Positions 1 through 9,254 of a stretch of DNA of 64,000 nucleotides are shown piece by piece. Numbering within the stretch: the first letter of the stretch is position 1; every line of letters starts with the position of its first letter. This stretch comes from Pyxidicoccus trucidator (GTDB taxonomy: Bacteria; Myxococcota; Myxococcia; Myxococcales; Myxococcaceae): positions 248,001-312,000 of the forward strand of contig NZ_JAAIXZ010000014.1 in assembly GCF_010894435.1 (NCBI RefSeq), in the 5' to 3' direction. The position numbers were made by a program, and so were the translations under genes. The notes beneath the pieces are model-generated. The model was not told the origin of the DNA. It was given only the letters and a program-made list of their open reading frames with translations, and did not search any database.

Positions 1-2
1 GC

Positions 3-1685
3 CACCGGCCGGCCTATGTGCGCTTCCGGCTGACGGGGGATCCTCCCTACCGGGAGCGGCGCGCGCCCCGGCTCCAGCTCGGGGGCACCCGTCCGGAGCC
101 GGCCACCGTCACCTCCGTGGAGCGCTTCCAGGACGCGCTGCGGCTGCTGGCGAAGGATGTCCGGCTCAAGGGCATTCTCCTGGAGATTGAGGGACTTGCG
201 GTGCCTCCCGCCAAGCGCGACGCGCTGCTGGCGGTGCTGGCGGAGTTCCGGGCGACGGGCAAGCGGGTGGTCGCCTGGGCGGTGAGCGTGGACACGGACG
301 CGTACCCCGTCCTGGGCGCGGCGGACGAGGTGCTCCTGGCGCCCATGGGCCGGGTGGAGCTGACGGGCTACGCCGCGGAGTCCACCGCCCTGGGGGAGGC
401 CCTGTCGCGCGTGGGCATCCAGGCCCACTTCGTGCGGCGGGGCGACTACAAGACGGCGCCGGAGCTGTTCACCCACCCGGCCGTGTCCGACATCCAGCGG
501 CGCACGGTGGAGTCCTTCCTGGACGAGCGCTACGCGGACCTCGTGGAGTCCGTGTCCCGGGGACGCCGGAAGACGCCGGAGGAGGTGCGCGCCCTCATCG
601 ACCAGGGGCCCTTCAGCGCCCAGCGGGCCGTGGCGGCCGGGCTGGCGGATGCGCTGGTCAGCGAGGCGGACCTGCCGACACACCTGGGCCTGGCGAAGAC
701 CGGAGTAGGGGACGAGGACGAGGCCGAGCTGGAGTCCCTGTCCTCGTACCTGGCGACGGTGCCCTTCCCGCCGCGGCGCTGGCGGGCGGTGCGACGGAAG
801 ACGCGGCTGGCGCTGGTGCCCATCTCAGGAATCATCGCGCCCGGACAGGCCGGGGGCGGTGGAGGACGGCTGGCCACGTCCGGCACGGTGGTGAAGGCCC
901 TGCGCGCGGCGGGGCGGGACAGGCGCGCGAAGGCGGTGGTGCTCTACATCAACAGCCCTGGCGGCGCGGCGCTGGCCTCGGAGCAGATGCTGGAGGCGGT
1001 GCAGCGGGTGGCGCGCAAGAAGCCCGTCATCGCCTTCATGGACCGCGTGTGCGCCAGCGCCGGGTACATGGTGGCGGTGGGGGCGAAGGAGATCTGGTCC
1101 GCGCCGCACGCCGTGGTCGGCTCCATCGGCGTGTTCTCCGGGAAGTTCGAGGCCTCCGCGCTGCTGGAGCGGCTGGGCATCCACCGCACCCTCCTGGCCC
1201 GAGGGGAGAACGCGGCCTACTTCTCCAACTCCCGCGGCTTCACGCCGCACGAGCGCGCCGCGATGGAGGCGGACGTGGAGGAGACCTACCAGGCCTTCCT
1301 GGCCCACGTGGCGAAGGGGCGAGGCCGGACGCCGGAGGAGATCCACACGCTGGCGGAGGGCCGGGTGTACTCGGGCATGAGGGCGAAGGCGCTGGGGCTG
1401 GTGGACCACGTCGGAGGCTTCGAGGCGGCGTGCCGGCAGGCGCTGGAGCTGGCGAAGGTGCCGGCGGACCGGTTCGAGATCACGACCTATGGCGGGCCGA
1501 AGCAGAAGTTCTCCCTGCTGAAGCTGCTGATGGGCGCGGCGCAGGCCCGGACGTATGCGCTGTGCCCCACGGCGTGGAGCCTGGGGGCGCGGTGGGGCAC
1601 GGAGCGGTTCGACGCGCCGGGCCCCTGGTGGGACGGGCTCACCGGGCTGATGGAGGAGCTGAAGGCGGCGCGCGGCGAGGAGTGA
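3..1685 (+). CDS. sppA: Signal peptide peptidase SppA, 67K type (5' end outside window)
   Basis: This is a membrane-associated serine protease that degrades signal peptides left after secretion. The two tandem SppA/S49 (ClpP-like) halves of the long family form are visible. Numbered from the GTG at 18, the candidate catalytic lysine lies in the N-terminal half (GDYKTAPE, K145) and the nucleophilic serine in the C-terminal half (CASAGY, S347), after the conserved SPGG turn at about 313-316. The Ser-Lys dyad therefore looks intact. The reading frame stays open to the left edge, the GTG at 18 has no ribosome binding site, and the protein would start inside the first fold. I therefore treat the gene as 5'-truncated by the window. 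It converges on the next gene with only a 21-bp gap. Confidence 0.9.
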   Translation, partial: HRPAYVRFRLTGDPPYRERRAPRLQLGGTRPEPATVTSVERFQDALRLLAKDVRLKGILLEIEGLAVPPAKRDALLAVLAEFRATGKRVVAWAVSVDTDAYPVLGAADEVLLAPMGRVELTGYAAESTALGEALSRVGIQAHFVRRGDYKTAPELFTHPAVSDIQRRTVESFLDERYADLVESVSRGRRKTPEEVRALIDQGPFSAQRAVAAGLADALVSEADLPTHLGLAKTGVGDEDEAELESLSSYLATVPFPPRRWRAVRRKTRLALVPISGIIAPGQAGGGGGRLATSGTVVKALRAAGRDRRAKAVVLYINSPGGAALASEQMLEAVQRVARKKPVIAFMDRVCASAGYMVAVGAKEIWSAPHAVVGSIGVFSGKFEASALLERLGIHRTLLARGENAAYFSNSRGFTPHERAAMEADVEETYQAFLAHVAKGRGRTPEEIHTLAEGRVYSGMRAKALGLVDHVGGFEAACRQALELAKVPADRFEITTYGGPKQKFSLLKLLMGAAQARTYALCPTAWSLGARWGTERFDAPGPWWDGLTGLMEELKAARGEE

Positions 1686-1706
1686 GAACGTCGCTTCGAC
1701 GGGCGC

Positions 1707-2666
1707 TCAGGGAAGCTGGAGGCGCTCGGCGAGGACGTAGATGGGCCCCGGCACCTGGCTCAGCACCGTAGAGGTGAATTGGGTGTAGTGCCCGATGCTG
1801 CTGGGGGTGGGCTCAAGAAGGGGATGGTCCAGCTCCAGCTCCACGCGATAGGTCCCAGGAGCGACGAATCCAGAGAAGGTCCACCCCTCACTTTCCGAAG
1901 TGCTGTCACCACACCGGAGTTGCACCCGTGTGCTGATACCGGCTTCATCGATGAACACCACGTTGGGAGGCACATACGTCGAGCCGGTCGGATTTCCCCG
2001 CCGGACAACAACGTGCCCGCATTCATCGAACGGACTCATCGGCTGCCCATTCCGCGTGAGGGTGCCGGAGACCTCGACCAGACCTTGCTGGACGAAGGCC
2101 CTGGTCCCCGTGGGCTTCCGGGCTTCGGGCAGGCCCTGCTTCTGGAAGAACTCGGACCCATGACCCACGTCGATGACCAGGTCCTTCCGGTCCTCCCACG
2201 CGAGGAGCCGCGTGTGCCAGTCGTAGTCGTGGCGCTCGCGTTCCGTGGACAGCCGGTCAGGCTGAAACGTCACGGCATAGGCGCCCGGGGGAACCCAGCC
2301 CTGGAACGTCCAGCCCTGCCCGGACTCGCATCCGACGTTCACGTAGTACCGCGTGTCCCCGTTCCGCAGCTCCAGGAAGGAATTGGAGACAAGCTCTCCG
2401 GCATACGGCGGCGTCACATGGGAGCAGTTGGTGTCCTGGATGGGCGCTCCCTCTCGCAAGAGGGTTCCCGCGACCTCGACGGCCTTCACGTCCAGTACCA
2501 GTGCCTGGGGTGAGCCTCCCGTGCACGTGTTCCCCTCCGTGCACGCATAACCCGTGGGGCATTCCGGCACGCAGCCCGCGGGGGCGCCGCTGTCGCCATC
2601 GCAGCCCGTCAACGCCAGGACCGCCGCCGCCATCAGGCTCGCACTGCTTCGAAAACCACCTCTCAT
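1707..2666 (-). CDS. Lipoprotein with two repeated beta-sandwich-like domains
   Basis: This is a secreted lipoprotein of 319 aa with no recognised enzymatic role. It has a type II signal peptide with lipobox LTGC at residues 19-22. A short cysteine-rich stretch follows (CVPECPTGYACTEGNTC, about 32-48) that resembles EGF-like linkers seen in myxobacterial surface proteins. The body is an internal duplication: each half begins VEV(A/S)GTL, continues with (R/T)xG(A/Q)P, and ends GWTF(Q/S)G(W/F)V(P/A)PG(A/T)Y. That looks like two carboxypeptidase-regulatory-like beta domains. The ATG at 2666 has a good purine-rich site (GGAGAGAGAG) just upstream. It is transcribed divergently from the gene at 2803. 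The function is unknown, probably a cell-surface structural or ligand-binding protein. Confidence 0.75.
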   Translation of the reverse strand: MRGGFRSSASLMAAAVLALTGCDGDSGAPAGCVPECPTGYACTEGNTCTGGSPQALVLDVKAVEVAGTLLREGAPIQDTNCSHVTPPYAGELVSNSFLELRNGDTRYYVNVGCESGQGWTFQGWVPPGAYAVTFQPDRLSTERERHDYDWHTRLLAWEDRKDLVIDVGHGSEFFQKQGLPEARKPTGTRAFVQQGLVEVSGTLTRNGQPMSPFDECGHVVVRRGNPTGSTYVPPNVVFIDEAGISTRVQLRCGDSTSESEGWTFSGFVAPGTYRVELELDHPLLEPTPSSIGHYTQFTSTVLSQVPGPIYVLAERLQLP

Positions 2667-2740
2667 TACTCTCTCTCCACGACACGGAGCTGCCTGGACG
2701 GCATCGCACCCATGTCTCCCCCGGCCCTGGGCCGCATCTT

Positions 2741-2767
2741 ATACGCCACAGCGTGATGGGGGCGTAT
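2741..2767. promoter_or_regulatory. Inverted repeat between divergent genes (possible operator)
   Basis: ATACGCC (2741-2747) and GGCGTAT (2761-2767) are perfect 7-bp arms separated by 13 bp. They lie in the 136-bp region between the lipoprotein at 2666 and the gene at 2803. The placement would suit a shared operator. No regulator is identified, and a 7-bp pair can arise by chance in GC-rich DNA. Confidence 0.25.
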
Positions 2768-2802
2768 CTTCGTAGAGCCCTGAGCACCGGGCCGAGCACC
2801 CA

Positions 2803-3150
2803 ATGACGTCATTCAGCAGAGCACCGAGCGAGCCGTTGCGCCAACCTCTCAGGATTCCTGGAGGCTGGGTCGTTGAACACAATGAGCTCAGGCAGCTCGA
2901 ACCGGCGGTGTTGGCTGAGGACTCCCGGTTCTGGAGCTATCTTACGGAGGATCTCCTGCAGCTGCGCAACGCGAGGCGCGACGTGCTGGTCGACGCCGGG
3001 TGGTACCCGGATGGAGATCCAGGGGGAGGATTCCGAGCAGTTTTGCTCCAAGGGCAGGACTGGGAGAACCCACTTCAAGTCTGCAACACCCGCAGTCTCT
3101 CCGACCTGGTTGTCCAGATTGAGGAGTGGCTGGCCCGTCCTCAGCCATGA
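2803..3150 (+). CDS. Small conserved hypothetical protein (115 aa)
   Basis: This is a soluble 115-aa protein with no signal peptide or membrane segment. It shows an aromatic-rich pattern: GGWVVEHNEL near 21-30, FWSYLTEDLLQLRN at about 43-56, GWYPDGDPGGGF at about 66-77, then a C-terminal amphipathic helix. The compact alpha/beta pattern and size resemble the small single-domain proteins that myxobacteria carry in many copies, some of which are called immunity-like. There is no adjacent toxin gene to support that, so the function is left unknown. The ATG at 2803 has no strong ribosome binding site, but the frame uses codons like its neighbours. Confidence 0.6.
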   Translation: MTSFSRAPSEPLRQPLRIPGGWVVEHNELRQLEPAVLAEDSRFWSYLTEDLLQLRNARRDVLVDAGWYPDGDPGGGFRAVLLQGQDWENPLQVCNTRSLSDLVVQIEEWLARPQP

Positions 3151-3276
3151 GGCCATCGTCTCGCCGGACCTCCTTGGGCCCGCGCCCGTTGCTATCGTGA
3201 CTGGGCGCATGTGCGGCTTGGCGACAGTGGGGTTGCAACGAACTACTACAGCGACGAAGTGTAGTGTCGGGACGAA

Positions 3277-3885
3277 ATGGCCATGCTGACCCTCCTGCTC
3301 GTTCTGATGATTTCGGAAGTCCCCGCCCGGCCGCCTCTTGAGCAGATGGAGCTCGAGGAGATCCTGTCCTGCGCGGGTGACGCCGCGAAGTGCGAGGCCT
3401 CGGACTGGGACCTGGCGCGCGAGTTGGCGCGTCGCTACGACTCCGCGGTCCTTGCAGCGCGTTTCCCTCGCGCATCCGGTGCTCAGCGCAGGGTGCTGAC
3501 GTTCGCCCTCTACGCGGGGCCGTCGAGTCCGACGGTGACAAGCTTCATGAAGAAGCTGTGGGGAGACCGGGACGAGGAGATTGCGTATTACGCGCTCAAC
3601 CAAGGCGCCAAACAGTGTGACCGGGATGCCCTCGCCAGGCTGGTCGCGCCTCCGTATCGCGTCCGGGCGGCCTGCGAACAATGGGCGGTCACCGTGTCCC
3701 TGGTCGGTCAATGTCACTACGTGCCCGGTGGCGCCTTTCTCCTGACCTCCCTTGACCATGCGTGTCTCAATGTCGTCCAGGCCGCGGAGACAGGGTTGCG
3801 GGCGCTCTACCCGGATGCCCCCCTCTTCGAGTCGCCGAAGGATGAAATTGAGTACTTCAGGAAGAAGGTGCGGCAGGGGCGCTGA
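3277..3885 (+). CDS. Secreted hypothetical protein, helical-repeat-like (202 aa)
   Basis: An N-terminal hydrophobic segment (LTLLLVLMI, about residues 4-12) followed by a plausible Ala-x-Ala-like cleavage site near residue 17 (VPA) suggests export. The mature part is alanine- and arginine-rich with spaced amphipathic helices, reminiscent of HEAT-type repeats, and carries several cysteines (CAGDAAKC, KQC, AACEQW, GQC, DHAC) that could form disulfides in the periplasm. Two in-frame ATGs (3277 and 3283) are possible and neither has a clear Shine-Dalgarno sequence. Just upstream, ACTACA (3245-3250) and TGTAGT (3260-3265) form a short inverted repeat. I do not recognise a family. Confidence 0.6.
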   Translation: MAMLTLLLVLMISEVPARPPLEQMELEEILSCAGDAAKCEASDWDLARELARRYDSAVLAARFPRASGAQRRVLTFALYAGPSSPTVTSFMKKLWGDRDEEIAYYALNQGAKQCDRDALARLVAPPYRVRAACEQWAVTVSLVGQCHYVPGGAFLLTSLDHACLNVVQAAETGLRALYPDAPLFESPKDEIEYFRKKVRQGR

Positions 3886-3969
3886 CTGTCGGACGTGATG
3901 ACGAGGAGGACACGCAGGCCCGGCGAACCGTTCGGGTCTCCGCGTCTCTGGTGCTACCCTCCGCGCGCC

Positions 3970-4572
3970 ATGAAGCGCACTGTCCTCCTCAGCCTCTGCC
4001 TGCTGGCCCCCGCCTGCGCCACCACCCCGCGTGAGCCCGTGTCCGTCGCCGAGGCCTATGCCCGGGCCCTGGACGAGGGGCGCCTCCAGGAGGCCTACGC
4101 CCTCACCAACGGAGGCCCCGAGGGCGAGGTCGCCTTCCTGGACCGCTACTCCGACGAGGCCACCCGCCGCGAGCGCGCCGCCGCCGTCCGGGCAGGAACC
4201 GCCGTGCTGGAGGCCCGTGCCCCCTCGGTCACCCTGGCGAACACGGAGCAGGGCTGGCGCGTCGTGGAGTCCCGGCCCGCGGACGTACCCCGGGCCAGCC
4301 TCTCGCGGTTCCTGGACACGGTAGAGGCCCGCGACTGGCAGAAAGCCTGGAGCCAGCTCGCCGCTCCGCTGCGCGCCCGCTACACCCCCGAGCGTCTGCG
4401 CGAGGACTTCGAGCGCGAGCCCCTCGCGAAGGAGCGCCTGCGCCGGGCCCGGCTTGCCCTCAATGCCAATGTGCGCGTCGGCGCGGGCGAGGCCCTCTTC
4501 CCCCTGGGCGGGGACCGGGCCGTGGTCCTCGTGCTGGAGGACGGCGAGTACCGTGTCTCGGCCCTCGAGTGA
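3970..4572 (+). CDS. Lipoprotein of unknown function (200 aa)
   Basis: I chose the ATG at 3970 because it begins a clean lipoprotein signal peptide (MKRTVLLSLCLLAPAC, lipobox LAPAC, cysteine 16). The 25 codons upstream in the same frame have no signal features. The mature protein has two similar-looking alpha/beta halves: the first at about 25-70 (AYARALDEGRLQEAYALTN) and the second at about 115-160 (FLDTVEARDWQKAWSQLA). This matches the small NTF2-like/DUF4878 folds often seen in bacterial lipoproteins; that assignment is inference. It stands alone between unrelated genes, with 208 bp of non-coding DNA before the next start. Confidence 0.65.
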   Translation: MKRTVLLSLCLLAPACATTPREPVSVAEAYARALDEGRLQEAYALTNGGPEGEVAFLDRYSDEATRRERAAAVRAGTAVLEARAPSVTLANTEQGWRVVESRPADVPRASLSRFLDTVEARDWQKAWSQLAAPLRARYTPERLREDFEREPLAKERLRRARLALNANVRVGAGEALFPLGGDRAVVLVLEDGEYRVSALE

Positions 4573-4696
4573 CGCGGCGGGCGCCCGATCACCTGGCCCT
4601 CCAGCCACGCTGATGGCCTCCTTCAGCCGGCCAGCCTTCCTCTTCCCAGGAACGCTCCGCCAGGGTGCACCCGAGGTCCCGCCGCGTTAAACGACG

Positions 4697-4725
4697 TTGA
4701 CAGCCCCCGGGGGGCTGGCAGATTC
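4697..4725 (+). promoter_or_regulatory. Candidate sigma-70-type promoter for mrp
   Basis: A perfect -35 hexamer TTGACA (4697-4702), a 17-bp spacer and a weak -10 (AGATTC, 4720-4725) lie about 55 bp before the mrp start. The spacer contains a GCCCCC/GGGGGC inverted repeat (4703-4715) that could be an operator or simply GC-rich sequence. The poor -10 keeps this call tentative. Confidence 0.35.
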
Positions 4726-4780
4726 CGCGCCCGTTGGCGGCCCCCAACCGCCCGTTTTCCAAAAGGTTTCAGGTGTTCAG

Positions 4781-5866
4781 ATGAGCGTTTCCGAGGCGGC
4801 CGTCCTCGCGGCGATGTCGAAGGTCATGGACCCCGAGCTCCATGTGGACCTCGTGAAGGCGGGGATGGTGAAGGACATCCGCGTCGCCGGGGACTCGGTG
4901 AAGCTGAAGATCGAGCTCACCACGCCCGCCTGCCCGATGAAGGCGAAGATCCAGTCGGACGCCGAGGCCGCCCTCAAGACGGTGCCCGGCCTGAAGACCT
5001 TCGACATCGAGTGGGGCGCCCAGGTGCGCGCGGCCGGCGGCGGCATGCCCGGCGGCGGGCTGCTCCCCAAGGTGAAGAACGTCATCCTCGTCGGCGCCGG
5101 AAAGGGCGGGGTGGGCAAGAGCACCGTCGCCCTGAACCTCGCCGCCGCCCTGGCCATGCACGGCGCCAAGGTGGGCCTGCTGGACGCGGACTTCTACGGC
5201 CCCTCCGTGCCGCTGATGACGGGCCTCTCGGACAAGAAGCCCGTGAGCCCGGATGGCAAGTCGCTGGATCCGCTCCTCGCGCACGGCCTCAAGGTCATGT
5301 CCATTGGCTTCCTCGTGGAGGCGGACCAGGCGCTCATCTGGCGCGGTCCCATGCTCCACGGCGCGCTGATGCAGCTGGTGCGCGACGTGAACTGGGGCGA
5401 GCTGGACTACCTCGTCCTGGACCTGCCCCCGGGCACCGGCGACGTGGCCCTGTCCCTGTCCCAGTCCATCCGCGCCGCGGGCGCGGTGCTGGTGACGACG
5501 CCGCAGGACGTGGCGCTGGCGGACGTGGTGCGCGCCAAGCAGATGTTCGACAAGGTGCACATCCCCGTGCTGGGCATCGTCGAGAACATGAGCCAGTTCG
5601 TGTGCCCGAACTGCTCGCACGTCACCCCCATCTTCAACCACGGTGGCGGCCGCAAGGCGGCGGAGATGTTCGGCATCCCATTCCTGGGTGAAATCCCCCT
5701 GGACCTGAAGGTGCGCGTGTCCGGAGACTCGGGCGTGCCGGTGGTGTTGGGCGAGAAGGACAGCCTGGAGGCCAAGGCCTTCATGGAAGTCGCCCGAAAC
5801 GTGGCGGGCCGGGTGTCCACGCAGAGCCAGAAGAGCGTCCCCCTACCGGTGGTGCAGGCCCGATAA
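4781..5866 (+). CDS. mrp: Mrp/ApbC-family iron-sulfur cluster carrier ATPase
   Basis: This is a cytoplasmic P-loop ATPase that binds and transfers Fe-S clusters to apoproteins. The 361-aa protein from the ATG at 4781 has an N-terminal MIP18/DUF59 domain (about 1-80, with the typical MDPEL and TTPACPMK motifs), a flexible glycine-rich linker (about 84-95), and a deviant Walker A GKGGVGKST (107-115). It also has a DLPPGTGD switch motif (about 214-221) and the cluster-binding CPNC pair (C275, C278). Length and order match the family. The frame extends 28 codons further upstream, but that part is low-complexity and overlaps the promoter-like TTGACA, so I prefer 4781. The following two small genes are closely spaced and may be co-transcribed. 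Confidence 0.93.
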   Translation: MSVSEAAVLAAMSKVMDPELHVDLVKAGMVKDIRVAGDSVKLKIELTTPACPMKAKIQSDAEAALKTVPGLKTFDIEWGAQVRAAGGGMPGGGLLPKVKNVILVGAGKGGVGKSTVALNLAAALAMHGAKVGLLDADFYGPSVPLMTGLSDKKPVSPDGKSLDPLLAHGLKVMSIGFLVEADQALIWRGPMLHGALMQLVRDVNWGELDYLVLDLPPGTGDVALSLSQSIRAAGAVLVTTPQDVALADVVRAKQMFDKVHIPVLGIVENMSQFVCPNCSHVTPIFNHGGGRKAAEMFGIPFLGEIPLDLKVRVSGDSGVPVVLGEKDSLEAKAFMEVARNVAGRVSTQSQKSVPLPVVQAR

Positions 5867-5884
5867 CTTCCCAGGAGACGCACC

Positions 5885-6382
5885 ATGGCCTCGGCCGGCA
5901 ACGACGACTTCCCGCCCGACCCGCTGCTCGACGACGACGACAGGCAGGGCCGGCCCACCGGCCCCGCGGGCTTCGTGCCGGAGTTCGTGCGCCGCATGGC
6001 CGTGGCCGGCCTCGGTGCCCTCTTCATGACGGAGGAGGGCATCCGCAACCTCGCCGGCCAGCTCAAGCTGCCCAAGGAGGCCATGGGCTTCATCCTCGGT
6101 CAGGCTGAGAAGACCAAGGATGAGATCACCGGCGCCATCACCGACGAGCTCCGCCGCTTCCTCCAGTCGGAGAAGCTGCGCGACGAGTTCCTCAAGCTGA
6201 TGTCCGGCATGACGGTGGAGGTCAAGGCGCAGATCCGCCTCGTGCCCTCGGACAAGGTCGAGAAGGGCGCCGAGCCCGAGCCCACGGGTGAGCCGAAGGA
6301 GAAGAAGGGCGGCTCACCCCGCGTGGTCATCTCCGAGCTCAACGCGCGCCGGCCCGGCTCCAAACGAACGAAGAAGGAGTAA
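5885..6382 (+). CDS. Conserved hypothetical protein (165 aa)
   Basis: This is a soluble acidic protein that starts 18 bp after mrp with a good site (AGGAG before ATG 5885). The N terminus is disordered and Asp-rich, followed by a helical core (FVPEFVRRMAVAGLGALF, then EEGIRNLAGQLKLPKEAMGF) and long charged helices (about 75-120). A lysine-rich C-terminal tail ends SKRTKKE. The amphipathic all-helical layout resembles small granule- or membrane-surface-associated proteins such as phasins, but no diagnostic motif is present. The stop is two bases before the next start, suggesting an operon. Function unknown. Confidence 0.7.
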   Translation: MASAGNDDFPPDPLLDDDDRQGRPTGPAGFVPEFVRRMAVAGLGALFMTEEGIRNLAGQLKLPKEAMGFILGQAEKTKDEITGAITDELRRFLQSEKLRDEFLKLMSGMTVEVKAQIRLVPSDKVEKGAEPEPTGEPKEKKGGSPRVVISELNARRPGSKRTKKE

Positions 6383-6384
6383 CA

Positions 6385-6825
6385 GTGGCAGAAACGCCTC
6401 CTCCCGCCACGCCGCCGGCCCCCGCTCCCGAGCAACGCGGGTGGCGCAAGCACCCGCTGGCGAGGCGGCTGCCCCTGCTGCTGCTCGTGGCCTTCGGCTT
6501 CTGGCTGTGGCGCACGACAGAAACCCCCGAGCGCGAGCTGCGGCTCCAGTTCGACGGGCCCGGGTGGAGCGCGGCGCGCGCGCTGGACTTCCAGGTGCTG
6601 GAACCGGACAGCGAGCAGATCGTCAAGCGGGCGGAGCGTTTCTATCCCTCGGGCCCTCCGCCGGAGGAGACGTTCGGCCTGGACCTGCCCGAGGGCACCT
6701 GGCGCGTGCGGCTCTTCGTGAAGGTGGAAGGGCACGAGCGCCGCCTGAAGCTGGAGCAGTCGCTGGAGGTGGACGAGCAACGCTACATCGTTCGCCAGCT
6801 CCAGATGCCGCCCACCGGTCGTTGA
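6385..6825 (+). CDS. Single-pass membrane protein of unknown function (146 aa)
   Basis: The GTG start at 6385 is fixed by an AAGGAG site that overlaps the end of the previous gene. After a proline-rich cytoplasmic tail (PPPATPPAPAPEQ), one transmembrane helix is visible at about residues 29-42 (LPLLLLVAFGFWLW). The remaining 100 residues form a beta-rich domain (ELRLQFDGPGW, TWRVRLFVKVEGHERRLK) likely to face the periplasm. No catalytic motif is visible. The tight spacing to the gene at 5885 suggests they are made together. Confidence 0.7.
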   Translation: MAETPPPATPPAPAPEQRGWRKHPLARRLPLLLLVAFGFWLWRTTETPERELRLQFDGPGWSAARALDFQVLEPDSEQIVKRAERFYPSGPPPEETFGLDLPEGTWRVRLFVKVEGHERRLKLEQSLEVDEQRYIVRQLQMPPTGR

Positions 6826-6895
6826 CCGTCCCGGGAGCGTGGGCTAAGGGCGCCCCCACGTCGTTCTCATACCGACCGAGGGGTACGCGAAGACC

Positions 6896-7744
<849 letters not shown>

Positions 7745-7780
7745 GCCTTTCCACCCGAGTCCATTCAAGGAGCCTCGCAC

Positions 7781-8557
7781 ATGGCCTACGAGAACATCCG
7801 GCTGGAGAGGGACGGCGCGGTCGCCACCCTCTTCATCGACCGTCCCAAGGCGCTCAACGCCCTCAACAGCAAGACGCTGCAGGAGATGGAGGCGGCGCTC
7901 CACACCCTCGGCGAGGACGTGCGCGTGCTCATCGTCACCGGCGGGGGCGAGAAGGCCTTCGTCGCCGGCGCGGACATCGCGGAGATGGCCGCGCTGAGCG
8001 AGCCCCAGGCGCAGGAGTTCGGCGCCCTGGGCCACCGCGTCTTCGCCATGCTGGAAGCGCTGCCCATTCCCACCATCGCCGCCGTCAACGGCTTCGCGCT
8101 GGGCGGCGGGTGCGAGCTGGCCCTGGCCTGCGACTTCATCTACGCGTCGGAGAAGGCCAAGCTCGGCCTGCCCGAGGTGGGCCTGGGCGTCATCCCCGGC
8201 TTCGGTGGCACCCAGCGCCTCACGCGCGCGGTGGGCCGCGCCCGCGCCAAGGAGCTCATCTTCACCGGCGAGCGCATCGACGCCGCCAAGGCGAAGGAGA
8301 TCGGCCTGGTGCTGGAGGTGCTCCCCGCCGAGGGGCTGATGCAGCACTGCCGCGACGTGGCCGCGAAGCTGCTCAAGAACGGGCCGCTCGCCATCGCCAA
8401 GGCCAAGCAGGTCATCGAGGCCGGCGCGGACCAGGACCTGCGCGCCGCCAACGAGTTGGAGCGCCGCGCCTTCGGCGAGCTGTTCGGCTCGGCGGACCAG
8501 CGCGAGGGCATGAAGGCCTTCCTGGAGAAGCGCACCGCTGCCTTCACCGGCAAGTGA
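7781..8557 (+). CDS. Enoyl-CoA hydratase (crotonase family)
   Basis: This enzyme reversibly hydrates trans-2-enoyl-CoA to 3-hydroxyacyl-CoA in beta-oxidation or its reversal. The protein is 258 aa, as for short-chain crotonases. The two catalytic glutamates are where expected: E112 in GGGCELALACD and E132 in LPEVGLGVIPGFGG. The oxyanion-hole glycines (AGADIAEMA, LGGGCE) are intact. A strong AAGGAG site precedes the ATG. It follows hbd directly and precedes two acyl-CoA dehydrogenases on the same strand, so a C4 (crotonyl/butyryl) role is likely. Exact chain-length preference cannot be read from sequence. Confidence 0.92.
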   Translation: MAYENIRLERDGAVATLFIDRPKALNALNSKTLQEMEAALHTLGEDVRVLIVTGGGEKAFVAGADIAEMAALSEPQAQEFGALGHRVFAMLEALPIPTIAAVNGFALGGGCELALACDFIYASEKAKLGLPEVGLGVIPGFGGTQRLTRAVGRARAKELIFTGERIDAAKAKEIGLVLEVLPAEGLMQHCRDVAAKLLKNGPLAIAKAKQVIEAGADQDLRAANELERRAFGELFGSADQREGMKAFLEKRTAAFTGK

Positions 8558-8558
8558 C

Positions 8559-9254
8559 GTGCGGCGCGCGCTCGCGGCCGGGGGACTGCTGACCTGCCTC
8601 CTGGCCGCGACGCCCGCTCGCGCCGCGGAAGGAGACGCGGACGGCCGTGCCCCGGCGCTCGTCTCCTGGAAGCGAACGCTGTGCCTCTACACCGGCTGCT
8701 TCCTGGAGCCTCTCGTCCCCGACGTCCGCTACGAGTGGGGACCGGGCCCACGCGAGCACTGGCTGCTGTCCTGGCCCATCCACCCGTGGGCCCTGCCTCC
8801 GCTGGACGTGCCCGGGCCCACGCTGATCCTCTCGCCGTTCGTGGAGCCCCAACTCCGTCTGAAGCCGTCGGTCTTCCGGCTGCTCGCCGGTGCACGGGTG
8901 TCCGCCTTCCCGGACACGCTGCGCTTCGGCGTGCTCGCCGAGGGAGCTGGACTGTGGGGCGAGGACGGCTCGGGCGGAATGGCGGGCGTCGGGCTGACGT
9001 ACGATCTCATCGAGCGCCACCGGCACACCGTGCCATGGACCCTGTCTGTGATTCTCCGACGGAGCTGGACGGGGGAGGGCAACCGGACGGACGTCAGCTT
9101 CGACGTCACCGTGCCGCTCAACATGTTCTTCGGTTCCCCCTTGGATTCCGGGGAATCAACCAGTCGGTCGTCCTCTAATCGGAGCACCAACCCGCGCTTG
9201 CGACCGGGACACACCTCTTCGGTGTTTGCGAGGAGCACCCTACATATTATGTAG
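8559..9254 (+). CDS. Outer-membrane-like protein with signal peptide (231 aa)
   Basis: The GTG start lies one base after the crotonase stop, so translation is probably coupled. A signal peptide is clear (MRRALAAGGLLTCLLAATPARA, cleaved after about residue 22). The mature region alternates polar and hydrophobic residues in short beta strands (about 80-190), typical of small myxobacterial outer membrane proteins, and reaches a natural-looking end at VTVPLNMFFG (about residue 190). The last 40 residues are serine- and arginine-rich and unlike the rest, and the gene's stop falls inside a perfect palindrome. A stop-loss or frameshift extension is possible. The function is unknown. Confidence 0.6.
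   Translation: MRRALAAGGLLTCLLAATPARAAEGDADGRAPALVSWKRTLCLYTGCFLEPLVPDVRYEWGPGPREHWLLSWPIHPWALPPLDVPGPTLILSPFVEPQLRLKPSVFRLLAGARVSAFPDTLRFGVLAEGAGLWGEDGSGGMAGVGLTYDLIERHRHTVPWTLSVILRRSWTGEGNRTDVSFDVTVPLNMFFGSPLDSGESTSRSSSNRSTNPRLRPGHTSSVFARSTLHIM

Noticed and set aside
2803-3150. Toxin-immunity pair
   Set aside because: The small protein resembles immunity proteins only in size and style, and neither neighbour looks like a toxin.
4697-4780. Longer N terminus for the Mrp protein from an upstream TTG
   Set aside because: The extra residues are low-complexity, fall on a TTGACA promoter element, and precede the normal family start.
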